A stretch of DNA of 64,000 nt from Nageia nagi. Its lineage: Eukaryota > Pinophyta. Location of the stretch: positions 66,402,001-66,466,000 of the forward strand of contig JBITNC010000001.1 of the NCBI GenBank assembly GCA_050084985.1, written 5' to 3'. Below the pieces are notes generated by a model, which ran no database searches, had not been told where the DNA came from, and worked only from the letters and a program-made list of their open reading frames with translations. This document shows, in pieces, positions 1 through 10,379 of this stretch. Both the position numbers and the translations under genes were made by a program. The number at the start of each line of letters is the position of its first letter. The first letter of the stretch is position 1.

Positions 1-308
1 AAATACAACTCTTTTACAATCCTGCTAATCTCAACTCCTAAGCACTATCCTATTGCATAACTTTACTCCACAAGGGAGCCTTCTATTTATAGGCCAAAAT
101 CCCTCTTTGGATCACCCTTTTATCCAATGTACAAAAGCATGACATGCACATCCTTTTACCCAAGGGTATGCTCATGATATGGAGTGTAGGACAAGTTACA
201 TTATCATATTCACTTAAATACTTAAGGTATCAAATGATACCCTTAAGTATTAATGAACTTACATAGAAGATTATTACAAAACCTCTACAATAATGCATTA
301 TACATTTC
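1..308 (-). repeat. 3' LTR of E1 (subfamily A), partial
   Basis: The sequence matches the complete subfamily A LTRs (6677-7175, 8080-8579, 41651-42148) in reverse orientation. It includes the TATAAATA box complement at about 85-95 and the inverted repeat at 217-252. The outer part lies beyond the window. The junction at about 308 lacks the final CCAACA and the polypurine tract seen in other copies, so a small deletion joins the LTR directly to the 3' untranslated region. Confidence 0.85.
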
Positions 309-496
309 ATGAAATTCTTCACATATGGATAACTAAATAGTGCTAGATTGATCAATCTTTTTACTTTAAAAATTTATACAAGTCTCTCACACAGAGTGAA
401 CTTACCACGAAGGTGTACAACAAATCAACACTATACAACATAAAATCCTCCTAAGGGTGAAGTTGTCATCATAAATATGAATTCAACACAAGAATT
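309..496 (-). other. 3' untranslated region of E1
   Basis: Non-coding stretch between RNase H and the 3' LTR, homologous to 13920-14160, 28860-29080 and, inverted, 7365-7600. It is shorter than the roughly 700 bp seen in the other copies because the LTR-proximal part is deleted. Confidence 0.7.
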
Positions 497-2092
497 CAAA
501 CTTCACTCCCCTTTGAGGGCAACTTCACCAATCCAATAGCATCCTTAAGCGTATAGAACTGAGCTTTTGGGAGGGGCTTTGTGAACAAAATAGCAGAGTT
601 CAAGGTGGATGGACAATACTCTAGGTGTATGATGCCATCAAGAACCTTCTGCCTCATAAAATAGGTATGGATTTATACATATTTTATTCTTTGATGGAAC
701 ACATGATTTTTAGCTAAAGAAATAGTTGAGTGATTATCTAAAGAAATCAAAGATGAGTCAGCTTGCTCAAATCTAATTTCTTTTAGAAGATGCATTAGCG
801 AAAAAGCTTCCTTGGCTACAATAGAAATGGCATGGTATTCAACTTCTATGGTGGAAAGACAAATAGTAGGCTACTTTTTGGAAGCCCAAGAGATAGCACT
901 TGAACCAATGCTAAACATATATCTAAAGGTTGATTTCCTATCATCTCTATCTCCCCCACAGTCAATATTTGAGAATCTAGAGACAATAAATGAGGGCAAC
1001 TTAGAATACTTGAGAGCAAGATCCTTAATCCTTGCAACATAACTCAAGGTTTGCTTAATAGCATTATGGTGCTCAACATATGGTTTCTACATGAATCGAG
1101 CCATTAGATTCATTGCAAAAATAATATTTAGCCCAAAAATAGTTAAATACAAAAGATTACCAATTAATTGCTTGTAAGCTATAGCATCAGCTAATTGAGA
1201 GTTGGAGCTAAGAGAAATAGTGATTCTAGGAGAAATTAGGATTGGAGCATATCTACACTTCTCCATTCTAAACTTCTACAAGATGTTTGATATATACTTT
1301 GATTGACTAAGATAAGTACAATCCTTATATTGATACACTTGTATTCCAAGATAGTAGTGCAAGAGACCAAGATCAATCATTTCAAATATTTTCTTAAATT
1401 TGGATATGCACTCTTGAATGATTTTTTCATTGTTCCTAGTTATTGAAAGATCATCCACATAAAAGAGAATCAAGACCATATGTTTTTTTGATTGAGCACA
1501 TATAGATCAGAGTCAAAAAAATACTTAGAGAAATCAATGTCTGCAAAATACCCTAAAATCTTTCTGTACTAGGCTTTAGGTGCTTGCTTAAGTCCATATA
1601 ATGACTTATTTAGCTTACACACAAAGGACTCTTTGCCTTCCACAATGAACCCTTTTGGTTGATTCATGAAGATTTCCACATCTAAGTCACCATTGAGAAA
1701 TGCACTCTTGACGTCAAGTTGAAAAACTTTCTATCATTGAGATGCAGAAAGAGCAAAGATAATTCTCATAGTAGGCATCTTTGCCATGGGAATAAAGGTT
1801 TACTCATAATCTACATCATATTTTTGAGCAAAACCTTTAGCTACTAACCTTACCTTGTATTTTTCAATATCTCTAATAGAATTGAAATTGACCTTGAAGA
1901 TCCACTTATTTTTAATCATATTTTTCTCATTAGGATAAGGAACCAAATCCCAAGTTTCATTTTTCATAAGCGCCTCATACTACACTTTCATGGCTTCCAT
2001 CCAGCACTTGTGCTTAGAAGCTTCTTTGAAGGTTGAGGGCTCATGTTTGTTATCAATCTAGGCAAATAAGGATTTGTTCTATTTTTTTTCAG
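497..2092 (-). pseudogene. E1 RT-RNase H (copia pol), decayed
   Basis: Codes in fragments for reverse transcriptase followed by RNase H, the enzymes that copy element RNA to DNA. The RT catalytic motif YVDD lies at about 1450-1461 within a short open stretch at 1276-1479. The RT start, with the conserved [11 protein letters not shown]-type region, lies near 1800-1860. The RNase H end, including the HLEYCPST-like segment, lies at 500-680. Frame is lost repeatedly by stops and small indels, so no product is possible. Homologous regions in this window are 14161-15700, 29081-30090 plus 35965-36430, and, on the plus strand, 27560-27880 plus 42149-43195. Confidence 0.85.
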
Positions 2093-2980
2093 CAATATCA
2101 TTTAGCTGAGGAGTGTAAGGAATTTTAAATTTCCTTTTGATTACATACTTAGCATAATAGTCATTGAACTCATTGTTGTTATATTCTCCTCCATTATTTG
2201 ATCTCAACATCTTTATTTTAAGGTTAGTTTGATTCTCAACAAAGGCCTTAAAAACCTTAAAACTCTCAAAGGTTTGATCCTTATGCTGAAGTTGAAGGAT
2301 TTGAACTAGATCTAAACAAATCCTTTAGGACCTTAGACTAGGAAACTCATGTGTACACAAGATAACACAATCACTCAAGATAACACATCAATATAATGTA
2401 GTTCCTCCCTCCTTGGGAGTACATCCACAACTAGTTCTCTTATTCTCAAATCTATGTCTCTCTTACAACTATTCTCTAGCTTTCTCCTACACAACCAAGT
2501 AGAGTAATTTTACTCAAAACTTAGATATGTTTACATGAGGAGAGGCCCTCTATTTATAGGTTGAGAGCACCTCCCTAACCTTCCTTTAACCCAAGGGTAA
2601 GGTTAGGGTTACATTAAATGTACCACCAAACTTCAACCTACCAACTAACTCCTTTGGTAAAGTCAAAGTCTACATATTAAAGAATTCTATTAATCACTTA
2701 AGGTATCTACATACCTTTAAGTGATTAATTGAATTTACAAGGAGTCTAGATATTCACAATATTTCATTACAAATTCTAACAGAAGTAGATACTCAAAGGT
2801 AATCTTACTAAAGTATTTAGTGAAGGTCAAGATGTAAGATGCTCCTCTAAAGAACTTAGTCTAAAATGGACCCATCAAATCTGAATGCAAGTTGAAGATG
2901 TTGAGATGCTCTTGTTATCTTATGTTTTTCAAATTTTTATCTATGCATCTTACTAAGAATTCACTTCTTCAATAGATCAA
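2093..2980 (-). pseudogene. E1 integrase remnant, split by a solo LTR and internally deleted
   Basis: Minus-strand reading gives the integrase core around the second catalytic acidic residue. The usual DNGGEY reads NNGGEY here (about 2180-2205), so the catalytic Asp is replaced by Asn. The text then jumps at about 2090 directly into the integrase-RT linker, losing the last catalytic Glu region and the C-terminal domain. On the other side, 2960-3000 jumps to the gag zinc-knuckle region, losing the integrase zinc finger and all of protease. The solo LTR 2293-2781 interrupts the KDQTFESFKVFKAF region. Confidence 0.8.
2293..2781 (-). mobile_element. Solo LTR, copia subfamily B, with 5-bp target duplication
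   Basis: A 489-bp LTR (TG...CA ends) flanked by GAAGT at 2288-2292 and GAAGT at 2782-2786. Removing the LTR and one GAAGT rejoins E1 integrase code in register with the uninterrupted copies (16390 and 37220 regions). The LTR is nearly identical to the LTR of E6 (63432-63929): I count about four substitutions over the roughly 370 bp that align without gaps, plus one divergent 40-bp patch in U5. It carries the U3 palindrome at 2691-2729 and a TATA box complement near 2551. It arose by LTR-LTR recombination after insertion. Confidence 0.93.
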
Positions 2981-2994
2981 TCGAATAAGAAATT

Positions 2995-3965
2995 GAAGGC
3001 AAACCAGTTTGAATATTTTTCTTTCCTTTGAAGTTCTTTACATTTCTATTACCTTTGTTCTTTTTCTCTCTTTTTTTTGTCAGCAATCAACTTATTTGTG
3101 ACCTTAGATGCTACAATAGTTACAATTACTATCAAACTTTTTCTTAGGATATGGATTATTTATTTTGCCTTTTCCATCTCTTTGCTTGAAGTGGTTGTTG
3201 TTGCTGTTCTTCTTGTTACTACTATTATTGTATCTATTGTTGTCATTGATGCCATTACCTCTTTTCTCAAACATTTTGGAGGAATAAGGATAAGATTTCT
3301 TTTGATGGTTGAACTTATTCTTGAAAGGAGTTTTGGTTTCTTGAAGAGCAACATTATTATCCTTAAGAGAAGAAATTAACACTTTTTTGCTAAGTGTTTC
3401 TTCATTCTTCAAAAGGAGCTTAGAAAGGTTCTCAAAGGAGAAGGCTTTTTCTCCATTATCAAGCCTTATTTGCATAACCATCACAAAGTTACTAAATTTT
3501 GAAGAAAAATTTTGAAGAATGATGAGGACCATGAACTCATTGTTAATCTAATTACATCTACAAGCAACAAGCTAGGTTCTTTGGTCAATGATTTTATTCA
3601 AGTAGATTACAACATTTTCATCTTTCCCTTGATGAGATTGAAGTAACTTTTGGAGAATGGTAAATCTTCTTGAAAACTTTGAACTAAGGTATATTTGCTT
3701 AAGCTTATCCTAAGCTTTCTTTATTGAGGTTAAATAAGAAATTATCAAGAACATATCATCTAAAACTACATAGAAGATCATGGAGGTTGCCAACTCATTC
3801 TTTGTGTTGTAAGCCTCTAGTGCTTTCTCATCTATAGGAGGTATAAGGTTCTCATTCACTATTTGCCAAAGATTTCTTATCTATAATTAAGCTCTCATCT
3901 AAGGTTTCCAAATCCTAAAGTTGAAACCATCAAGAATGTGTTTGGGTACAAAGGAGTTTTCCATT
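2995..3965 (-). pseudogene. E1 gag, decayed
   Basis: Copia gag (capsid plus nucleocapsid) read on the minus strand. It starts near 3965, where a KHILDGFNFR-like start matches the better E6 gag, and runs to the zinc knuckle near 3080-3120. The knuckle Cx2Cx4Hx4C is partly kept, with a stop inside it. The open stretch 3104-3532 holds an Asn/Ser/Lys-rich linker. There are several stops in the capsid part. A 100-residue Val/Ile-rich plus-strand frame over the same bases is only the antisense of the Asn tract. Confidence 0.8.
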
Positions 3966-6661
3966 TTCTACATAAGGATGTGAAAAAAGTAATAAGCATG
4001 TGGTTCAATAAACAACATTACATGTAAAGTTTTAACTAAGTAAATAATACATGTTAAATTTAACACTAGATACATGCTTGATTTGATTCACAAGTGCAAA
4101 TGTTTCACAACTCAAATAATAATCCATGTACCCAAATACATTTTTCATCTCAAGAACTGTAGATGTAGAGTGACATTATTGAGGCTTATTTTTTTGTCTA
4201 AAAAATTAGGCCTTCACCTAGATGCCCACATAAGAGAAGCCCAAGTACTATCAATCCTCAAATAGTTCACCTTGATCAGTATTATACTCTTACAAGAAGA
4301 AGTACCTACTATTTTTCAAGGTTATGGCATATATTGGATTGGCCAAATTATTAATCTTGATTAGGTTTTAAGTTATCCTCTTAGGTTATTAGGATAATCC
4401 TTAAATAAACATGCAAATATGTAGTATCACTACACACATGCTTGTACATATATTGGAGTTATGTCCAAACCAATAGAGGACTTAGGTGCAATTGAGAAGT
4501 ATAGACTTTTCACCATTTGGATTGTCAGACTTAAAGGCTCCAATTCGCCTATCCTCACCTCATGGCTCCGCAAACAAGTCATGTTACAGAATGTACATGA
4601 GGATGAATTCATTTTAGGGTGTTGTTCATTTTAATATTTGTATTTTTTTTTGCATAAGCAAATAAATTAAAATATGAAATATAAAGTAAAAGAGCATAAG
4701 TAAAAAAAAATATCATCCATTCAAGATTTGAAACCTAAATGTCCAATGGGTTTTGTTTACCAACCCCTAAAGGACATCTTTACATCATTCCTAATTTTGC
4801 ACAAGTCCAATTTGCATAAGGAAGTAAATTGCATTATAACTTAAAAATTTTAAGTAATAACCATGCATCATTGACTTAAAAAAATAAGTCCAAAGCATTT
4901 AAATAACTCTTAAGCATGCATCATTTAAAAAATTAAGTACTAAGCATAAGTAGAAGCATGCATTAACTTAAAAATTTAAGTACCAAGCATAAGAAAGAAG
5001 CATGCATTAACTTAAAAAATTTAAGTACAAAGAATAAGTAATAAACATGCATTAGCTTAAAAAATTTAAGGACTAAGCATAAGCAAGAAGCATGCATTAT
5101 TTCATTAATCTAAAAAAAAAGATTGACTCATAAGCTTACATCATAAGCATAAGAGATTCTAAGTATAAAGGATCTATACCTTTTAAGTAAGGAATTGAAT
5201 ATTTCCCCTTCTTTTACTTAAAAAGAATCCTATCATTTTTGCACTATTATCTATAGTTGTAATAAATAATTAGAAAATGCCAAAAAATATTTTCAAAATA
5301 AGCATTAAAAAAATGCTTAAATAATTTAATTTTAGGCTTTTTTTTTATAAAAATTATCTACTTCAAGGAATTAACTTTCTCCATTTAAGCAAGTAAGCAA
5401 TTAATAGGCCATTATGCTCTTACTAATACTTAAGAGAAAAAGTCAAATATAATAAATGCAATTTCATTCAAGCACTCCATGTAATAAAGGTTTGGAACTA
5501 AGAGTTTAATTAAGCATTTAAGGAATGGTAGACTGTTTGGTAAAAATGATGGTCTACCAATAAAATGTTTCTTGCAAGAAATAAAGTCCAACCAAAAGAC
5601 ATTCAAGCAACATAAGAGGCATAGGAGAAGATGCATAGCTAAGTATTGCAGCTGTGAGGGTGGAGAAGAGGCACATCAATTAGGGAATTAGCCCATAAGG
5701 TCTTTTCCAATAGGCTACAAGGGCCTTGAAAAACATTAATGAGCATGTTGGGTAAAAGAATGAGGAGGGCTCCATGGCCACTTTGAAATGGAAAGGTCGA
5801 ACACCACAATAACCATGTGAACTAAGGTTTTAAAGCTACGAGTAAGGAGAGAGAAAAAATATCGAGAGAATCGATCAAAGCATACAACGATCATGTAGCA
5901 GTAAAGAGTACGTGATAGACCCGTGCAATAGAGGAAGGCTATAGATACTTAAATAAGGGCTCTGGTCTAAGATGCCACACCATAAGGAGACTAGCTGTAA
6001 TGGTTGCGAGGGGGGAAACCAAGTCAATTCACCTTTCCAATCATCCTTAAGACTAATATCCAAGTTGGCATCCCACATGGCATGATAGAGGAAGGAGGAG
6101 GACCATGGGAAGGGCTACATGGAGTTTGAAACCCCTGAAGGAAGTGACTAATTACAGATTTTTGTATATAAAAAAAAACTTTCTTTTATATATAATATAT
6201 TTGATTTGCAATAAAAAAAATACTTATCCCCTTTTTTGTTAGTTATTATATTATATATATATATATATATGATTTGCAATAAAAAATACAACCTTCTAAT
6301 TTTAAAGCTAAAAATGGCTTTATAAGGTAGAAATAACAAATCTTTTTCATAAAAGATATAGTTATATAAAAAAAATGTATACTATCCTCTTTAAATAGAA
6401 ATTATATCACTGGTTTAAGCAATTTTTTTTTTTAAAATGATACTAACAAAGAGGTTAGTATAAATAAAAAATTGCATTGTATTGCTATTTCGATCATATA
6501 AATAATATATCTCACAAAATATGTTTGTATATTTAAGAAATGGTACAAAATACTAAAGAAAAGAAGGATGCTATACCTTCACAATTCTTTTACCTCAATA
6601 AGGATCTAGTTGATCCTCTAAGATGAAGAGTCTCCAAGGATATGAAGAGGAGCCTCCAAGT
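3966..6661 (-). other. Long 5' leader of E1 between PBS and gag
   Basis: About 2.7 kb with no credible protein frame. From gag outward it holds a conserved block at 4180-4620, shared with E3, E4 and E6. Next come AT-rich tandem repeats built on CTTAAATTTAAG and GCATGCAT (4840-5110), then a copy-specific segment at about 5640-6140. A low-complexity AT region follows (with a TA run near 6248-6270), then a short conserved stretch next to the PBS (6560-6661). Such leader length is unusual for copia elements, which normally place gag within a few hundred bases of the PBS. Confidence 0.7.
4840..5110. repeat. Degenerate tandem repeat, about 55 bp unit, in E1 leader
   Basis: Four to five copies of a unit reading roughly GCATGCATTA, CTTAAAAATTTAAG, then a TACTAAGCATAAG-like stretch. 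Each unit holds two self-complementary words (GCATGC and CTTAAATTTAAG-like). Related repeats occur at the same leader position in E4 (39790-39950) and E6 (61220-61380). Confidence 0.75.
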
Positions 6662-6674
6662 TGCTCTGATACCA
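6662..6674 (-). promoter_or_regulatory. Primer binding site of E1
   Basis: The minus strand reads TGGTATCAGAGCA two bases from the end of the 5' LTR. This is the complement of the initiator tRNA-Met 3' end, as used by most plant copia elements. It fixes the LTR/internal boundary and the element orientation. Confidence 0.9.
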
Positions 6675-6676
6675 AA

Positions 6677-7175
6677 TGAGAGAGGTGAATTATAACATGA
6701 ACAATTCTAAACTACCAATATCATATGAAAGCTCACAATTCATATCTAACAAACTCACAAAGCAATTTCACAAAGATAACACAAGATGTAAGTTGTTCCT
6801 CCAACTAGGAGTACATCCACTAACTATATCTCACTTCTTAACAAATATGAACTCTTACAATCCTCTTAAACTTTTCTCTTAAACACTATCCTCTAGCATA
6901 ACTTTACTCCACAAATTGGCATATGATCACAAAGAGGGAGCCTTCTATTTATAGGCCAAAATCTCTCTTTGGATCACCCTTTTATCTAATGTACAAAAGC
7001 ATGATATGCACATCCTTTTACCCAAGTGGTATGCTTATGACATGGAGTGTAAGACAAGTTACATTATCATATTCACTTAAATACTTAAGGTATCAAATGA
7101 TACCCTTAAGTATTAATAAACTTACATAGAATATTATTACATAACCTTTACAATAATGCATTCTACATTCCAACA
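6677..7175 (-). repeat. 5' LTR of E1 (subfamily A)
   Basis: Complete 499-bp LTR with TG...CA ends in reverse orientation. It contains the inverted repeat at 7079-7115 (U3), the TATAAATA box complement near 6950-6960, and the GTGGATGTACTCC-like block near 6810. It abuts plus-strand RNase H code at 7176. Confidence 0.92.
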
Positions 7176-8579
7176 TAAAACATGTGGAAATCCAAGCCTA
7201 TTTTATTAGGGAAAAAGGTTCTTGATGGCATCATACACCTGGAGTATTGTCCATCCACTTTGAACTTCACTAATTTGTTCACCAAGCCCCTCCTAAAAAC
7301 TCAGTTCTATAAGCTTAGGGATGCTATTCGGTTGGTGAAGTTGCCCTCAAGGGGGAGTGAAATTTGAACTCTTGTGTTGAATTTATGTTTGTGATGATAA
7401 CTTCACCCCTAGAAGGATTTTATGCTGTATAGTGTTGATTTTATTGTACACCTTCATGGTAAGTTCACTTTATGTGAGAAACTTCTTGTATAAATTTTTA
7501 GAGCAAAAATATTGGCCAATCTAGCACTATTCAATTATCCATGTGTGAGAAACTCTTGTGTCTTTTGGCACTGTTCAGTTATCCATATGCAAGGAACTCA
7601 TATGTGCAAGCCCTATTTTGTAATTATAATCAACACATGTTTTATATACAGTAGGTTACTATGTGTTTTGTCTTAGCATCTTAGTGATGACTCATAGTGC
7701 ACCATTGATCAATCATGATGGCATTTGTGTGATTCATATATCCTTGTTGATATGAATATGTTACATCTATCTGATCTTGTTATTTGAGCTACTTATGGCT
7801 TGTAGGTTCTTTTGAGATTGTAAGTTACTTACTTTGGGTATGCAGGCTCTTGGAGACTCTTCATGACTTCTAGTTGGATGACTACTTCATGTACATTGAA
7901 ACTAATTGTGGTTAATGATTGTATCTGTAAAAGTAGTGAGTCTCAAACTAGATCTTTCTTACTTCATAAATATGTAAAAATTTCTCATCTTTGGTTGTAT
8001 CTATTTGGAGGAGAACTCTCTTACTTTCTCTTATTCTTCTCTCTTATTTTCTCTATCTTAATATTGCATTAAGGGGGAGTGTTGAAATATATAATGCATT
8101 ATTGTAAAGGTTTTGTAATAATTTTATTTGTAAATTCACTAATACTTAAGGGTATCATTTGATACCTTAAGTATTTAAGTGAATATGATAATGTATCTTG
8201 TCCTACACTCCACGTCATGAGCATGCCCCTTGGGTAAAAGGATGTGCATGTCATGCTTTTGTACATTGAGTAAAAAGGTGATCTAAAAAGAGATTTTGGC
8301 CTATAAATAGAAGGCTCCCTCTTTGGATTATACACCAATTTGTGGAGTAAAGTTATGCTATAGGGTAGAGTGTAGGAGATGAGATTAGGAGAATTGTAAG
8401 AGATTCATATTTGTGAATGAAGTAAGATCTAGTTAGCGTATGTACTCTTAGTTGGAGGAACCACTTATATCTTGAGTTATCTTTGTGATATTACTTTGTG
8501 AGTTTGTTAGATGTGATTTGTGAACTTACATGTGATCTTGAGAGTTTAGACTTGTTTATGTTATATTTCAATTCTCACA
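7176..8579 (+). mobile_element. 3' end of an older copia element (host of the E1 insertion)
   Basis: Plus-strand fragment. RNase H C-terminus 7176-7364 has recognisable KHVEIQAYFIR and FTNLFTKPLL motifs in an open frame ending GSEI. It is followed by a 3' untranslated region (7365-8067), polypurine tract ATTAAGGGGGAG (8068-8079) and a complete subfamily A LTR (8080-8579). The RNase H frame begins exactly at the outer edge of the E1 5' LTR, so E1 inserted in this gene. The upstream part should lie left of the window. Confidence 0.85.
8080..8579 (+). repeat. 3' LTR, subfamily A, plus strand
   Basis: Begins TGTTGAAATATATAATGC directly after the polypurine tract and ends near AATTCTCACA (end uncertain by two bases). 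It contains the palindrome at 8141-8176 and CCTATAAATAG near 8301. This copy shows the sense orientation of the LTR most clearly. Confidence 0.88.
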
Positions 8580-8950
8580 CTAAAGCCTTTCAAAAGAGTA
8601 GCAATCATAAATAAAAGAGGGATTCATTCACACCTAAGTAATAATTTTTAATTAACAAGGTATTTCAAAAGAATAAAAGAGTTCTCAAACATATTGGTTC
8701 CATTATAATCAAATTCAAACCATAATGCTATAAATAAGCTTACATATATTTTTAGGGGCTACAATACACCTGCTATTTTACAACATACCAAGCAATATAG
8801 TAAATTTATTATTGCTAATTATTCAAAAATTCTAGATATGGTTAGATTATAAGGAAATAGTTGTATCGAAGAAATTGATGAGAAATCATAAAGAGAAAGG
8901 AGTGTACATTCATATATTTTTCAATGAGAGCATAACTAAGGGATTTGTGA
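8580..8950. other. Unassigned AT-rich DNA
   Basis: About 370 bp between the LTR and the LINE ORF1 remnant. I see no open frame, repeat or motif that I can name. Confidence 0.5.
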
Positions 8951-8959
8951 TCATCCTTT

Positions 8960-9345
8960 GTGGTAGACCCTCCCCCTTTGGTCATACTTGAAGACAATGA
9001 TCTAAGTATCAATAACGACATGTTATTGCATAATGTGATCATATGTACATTATGGAGAAAATGCCCCAAGGTTGATAAGTTGAAAGAATTTTGTATAGAA
9101 TATTGATGAGAAATAATAGTTGTAATATTAGTCCCAAATAAATTCTTCTTGGTTAATTTTCTATATCTAGAAACAAGGGGTAGGATCCTCCAATCCAAAC
9201 ATGAATGGTTCTTTGATGAAAGAAGTATTCATATATGCCCTTGGAAACCTAGGTTTTATCTTCTCAAGGAAGAGAAAGAGGATTACCTAATTTGGAATAA
9301 TTTGTATGCCCTTCTAGTAGAGCTTTAGGGATAAAAATATGAAAA
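8960..9345 (+). pseudogene. LINE ORF1 remnant with DUF4283-like domain
   Basis: The plus-strand frame across about 9080-9330 reads, with few breaks, as the nucleic-acid-binding N-terminal domain found in plant L1 ORF1. It shows a hydrophobic VPNKFFLVNF strand, ETRGRILQ, WFFDERSIHICPW and a final YLIWNNLYALLVE segment. These follow the order of DUF4283 domains (aromatic FF, then PW, then W-x-R/N-L-y-x-LP). Stops and a lost zinc-knuckle half make it non-functional. An open minus-strand frame over 8842-9198 is a shadow. It may belong with LINE debris at 10380-10690 and 12100-12189, but the link is not provable. Confidence 0.55.
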
Positions 9346-9569
9346 AAAGGAAAAAAGAAATGTATTCAAGCAATACCTATTATACATGGATGATTATACC
9401 ACTGAAAATAAGTCTAAAGTCAAGAGCAAGATAACAAAGAGAAATAACAAGGGGCTCCTACTTTCATGAGCTCTACTTACATAGGGGGTAAAATTAAGAA
9501 CCTTGTGCCTCTCTAATGGTGGATATAGTTGTACCCACTAACCATTAAAGAAGATGGTTCATCACATTT

Positions 9570-10300
9570 TTGAGACCCATAATGGAGCTGCTACATTTTT
9601 CAACTCCCAGACCAAAAGAACAAGGGCTGAAATCCATTATTTTACATGGTAAAAGATGTGAGCTACTACATTTTCAATGCTTATATCAAAATAACAAGGG
9701 CTCATTATTATTTCTTATGGCTCTTATGAAGAGAGGGTTTACACTCAAATGTGTTAATTTGTATGGAGAGCTTCTTAGATTTGCAAGGGAAACCTTTAGG
9801 TTTTAGTGTAGCCCAATACTTGAAAGTAGATCTTTGCTCTAATGGCCTTATGAGCTTCTCAAATATGTGGGCAAAACCTTAGGGTTTTGGTGTAGGCCAT
9901 TACCTGTAAGAAGGCATTAGCTCCAATGGTTTAGAGTAACTATCTTTATGATGGTATATAAGAACTCCAACAAAGATTGCCTAATAAGATGACCCTAAGA
10001 GTTGGGGCTTATAAAGCTAGCAAATGAATCATATAGTATAGATTTAAAATGAGGTAGAAGGCTTATCTTTCAAATAACATGAGGTGTTGGAGGGCATGGA
10101 TATGTTGGGCTTAAACAAAGCTCTTCTACTACATTTTGGATATGTAAAAAATGAGTTATTGGGATAGAATACTATAGCACTAGCAAGATGAATCATGGAG
10201 CTCATATATGGAATGAGTAAGAGTCTCATATTTCAAACAACATGAGGTGTTGGAGGGCATGGGGTTGTTAGGATACAATAGAGTTCCTCTTCAACATTTT
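9570..10300. repeat. Decayed tandem duplications
   Basis: Several adjacent words repeat. GAGCTRCTACATTTTTCAA... to ...AACAAGGGCT recurs about 74 bp apart (9586 and 9660). GCAARRRAAACCTTTAGG with GTGTAGSCCA recurs about 75-80 bp apart (about 9785 and 9860). CATGAGGTGTTGGAGGGCAT recurs 163 bp apart (10078 and 10241). They suggest an old minisatellite or stepwise local duplication. No protein family recognised. Confidence 0.55.
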
Positions 10301-10379
10301 TTGGGCTTTTAGTTAAATGATTTGTCAAAATAGTTATCTAGGGTCATACAAAGACTTTGTAAAAAAATGAGGCATTTCA

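Larger units (their letters stand above)
1..7175 (-). mobile_element. Ty1/copia element E1 (LTR subfamily A), near full length
   Basis: In minus-strand order: 5' LTR 6677-7175, PBS 6662-6674, long leader, gag about 3965-2995, integrase remnants, RT-RNase H about 2090-497, then a 3' LTR cut by the left window edge (1-308). The internal region carries many stops and frameshifts, and part of integrase plus all of protease are deleted. A subfamily B solo LTR sits in the integrase part. Right of 7175 the sequence enters plus-strand RNase H code of another copia copy, so E1 landed in an older element. Its other flank lies outside the window, so no target duplication can be checked. Confidence 0.9.

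Noticed and set aside
8842-9198. A 118-codon minus-strand frame
   Set aside because: It overlaps a plus-strand LINE ORF1 (DUF4283-like) remnant that has family motifs; the minus frame has none.
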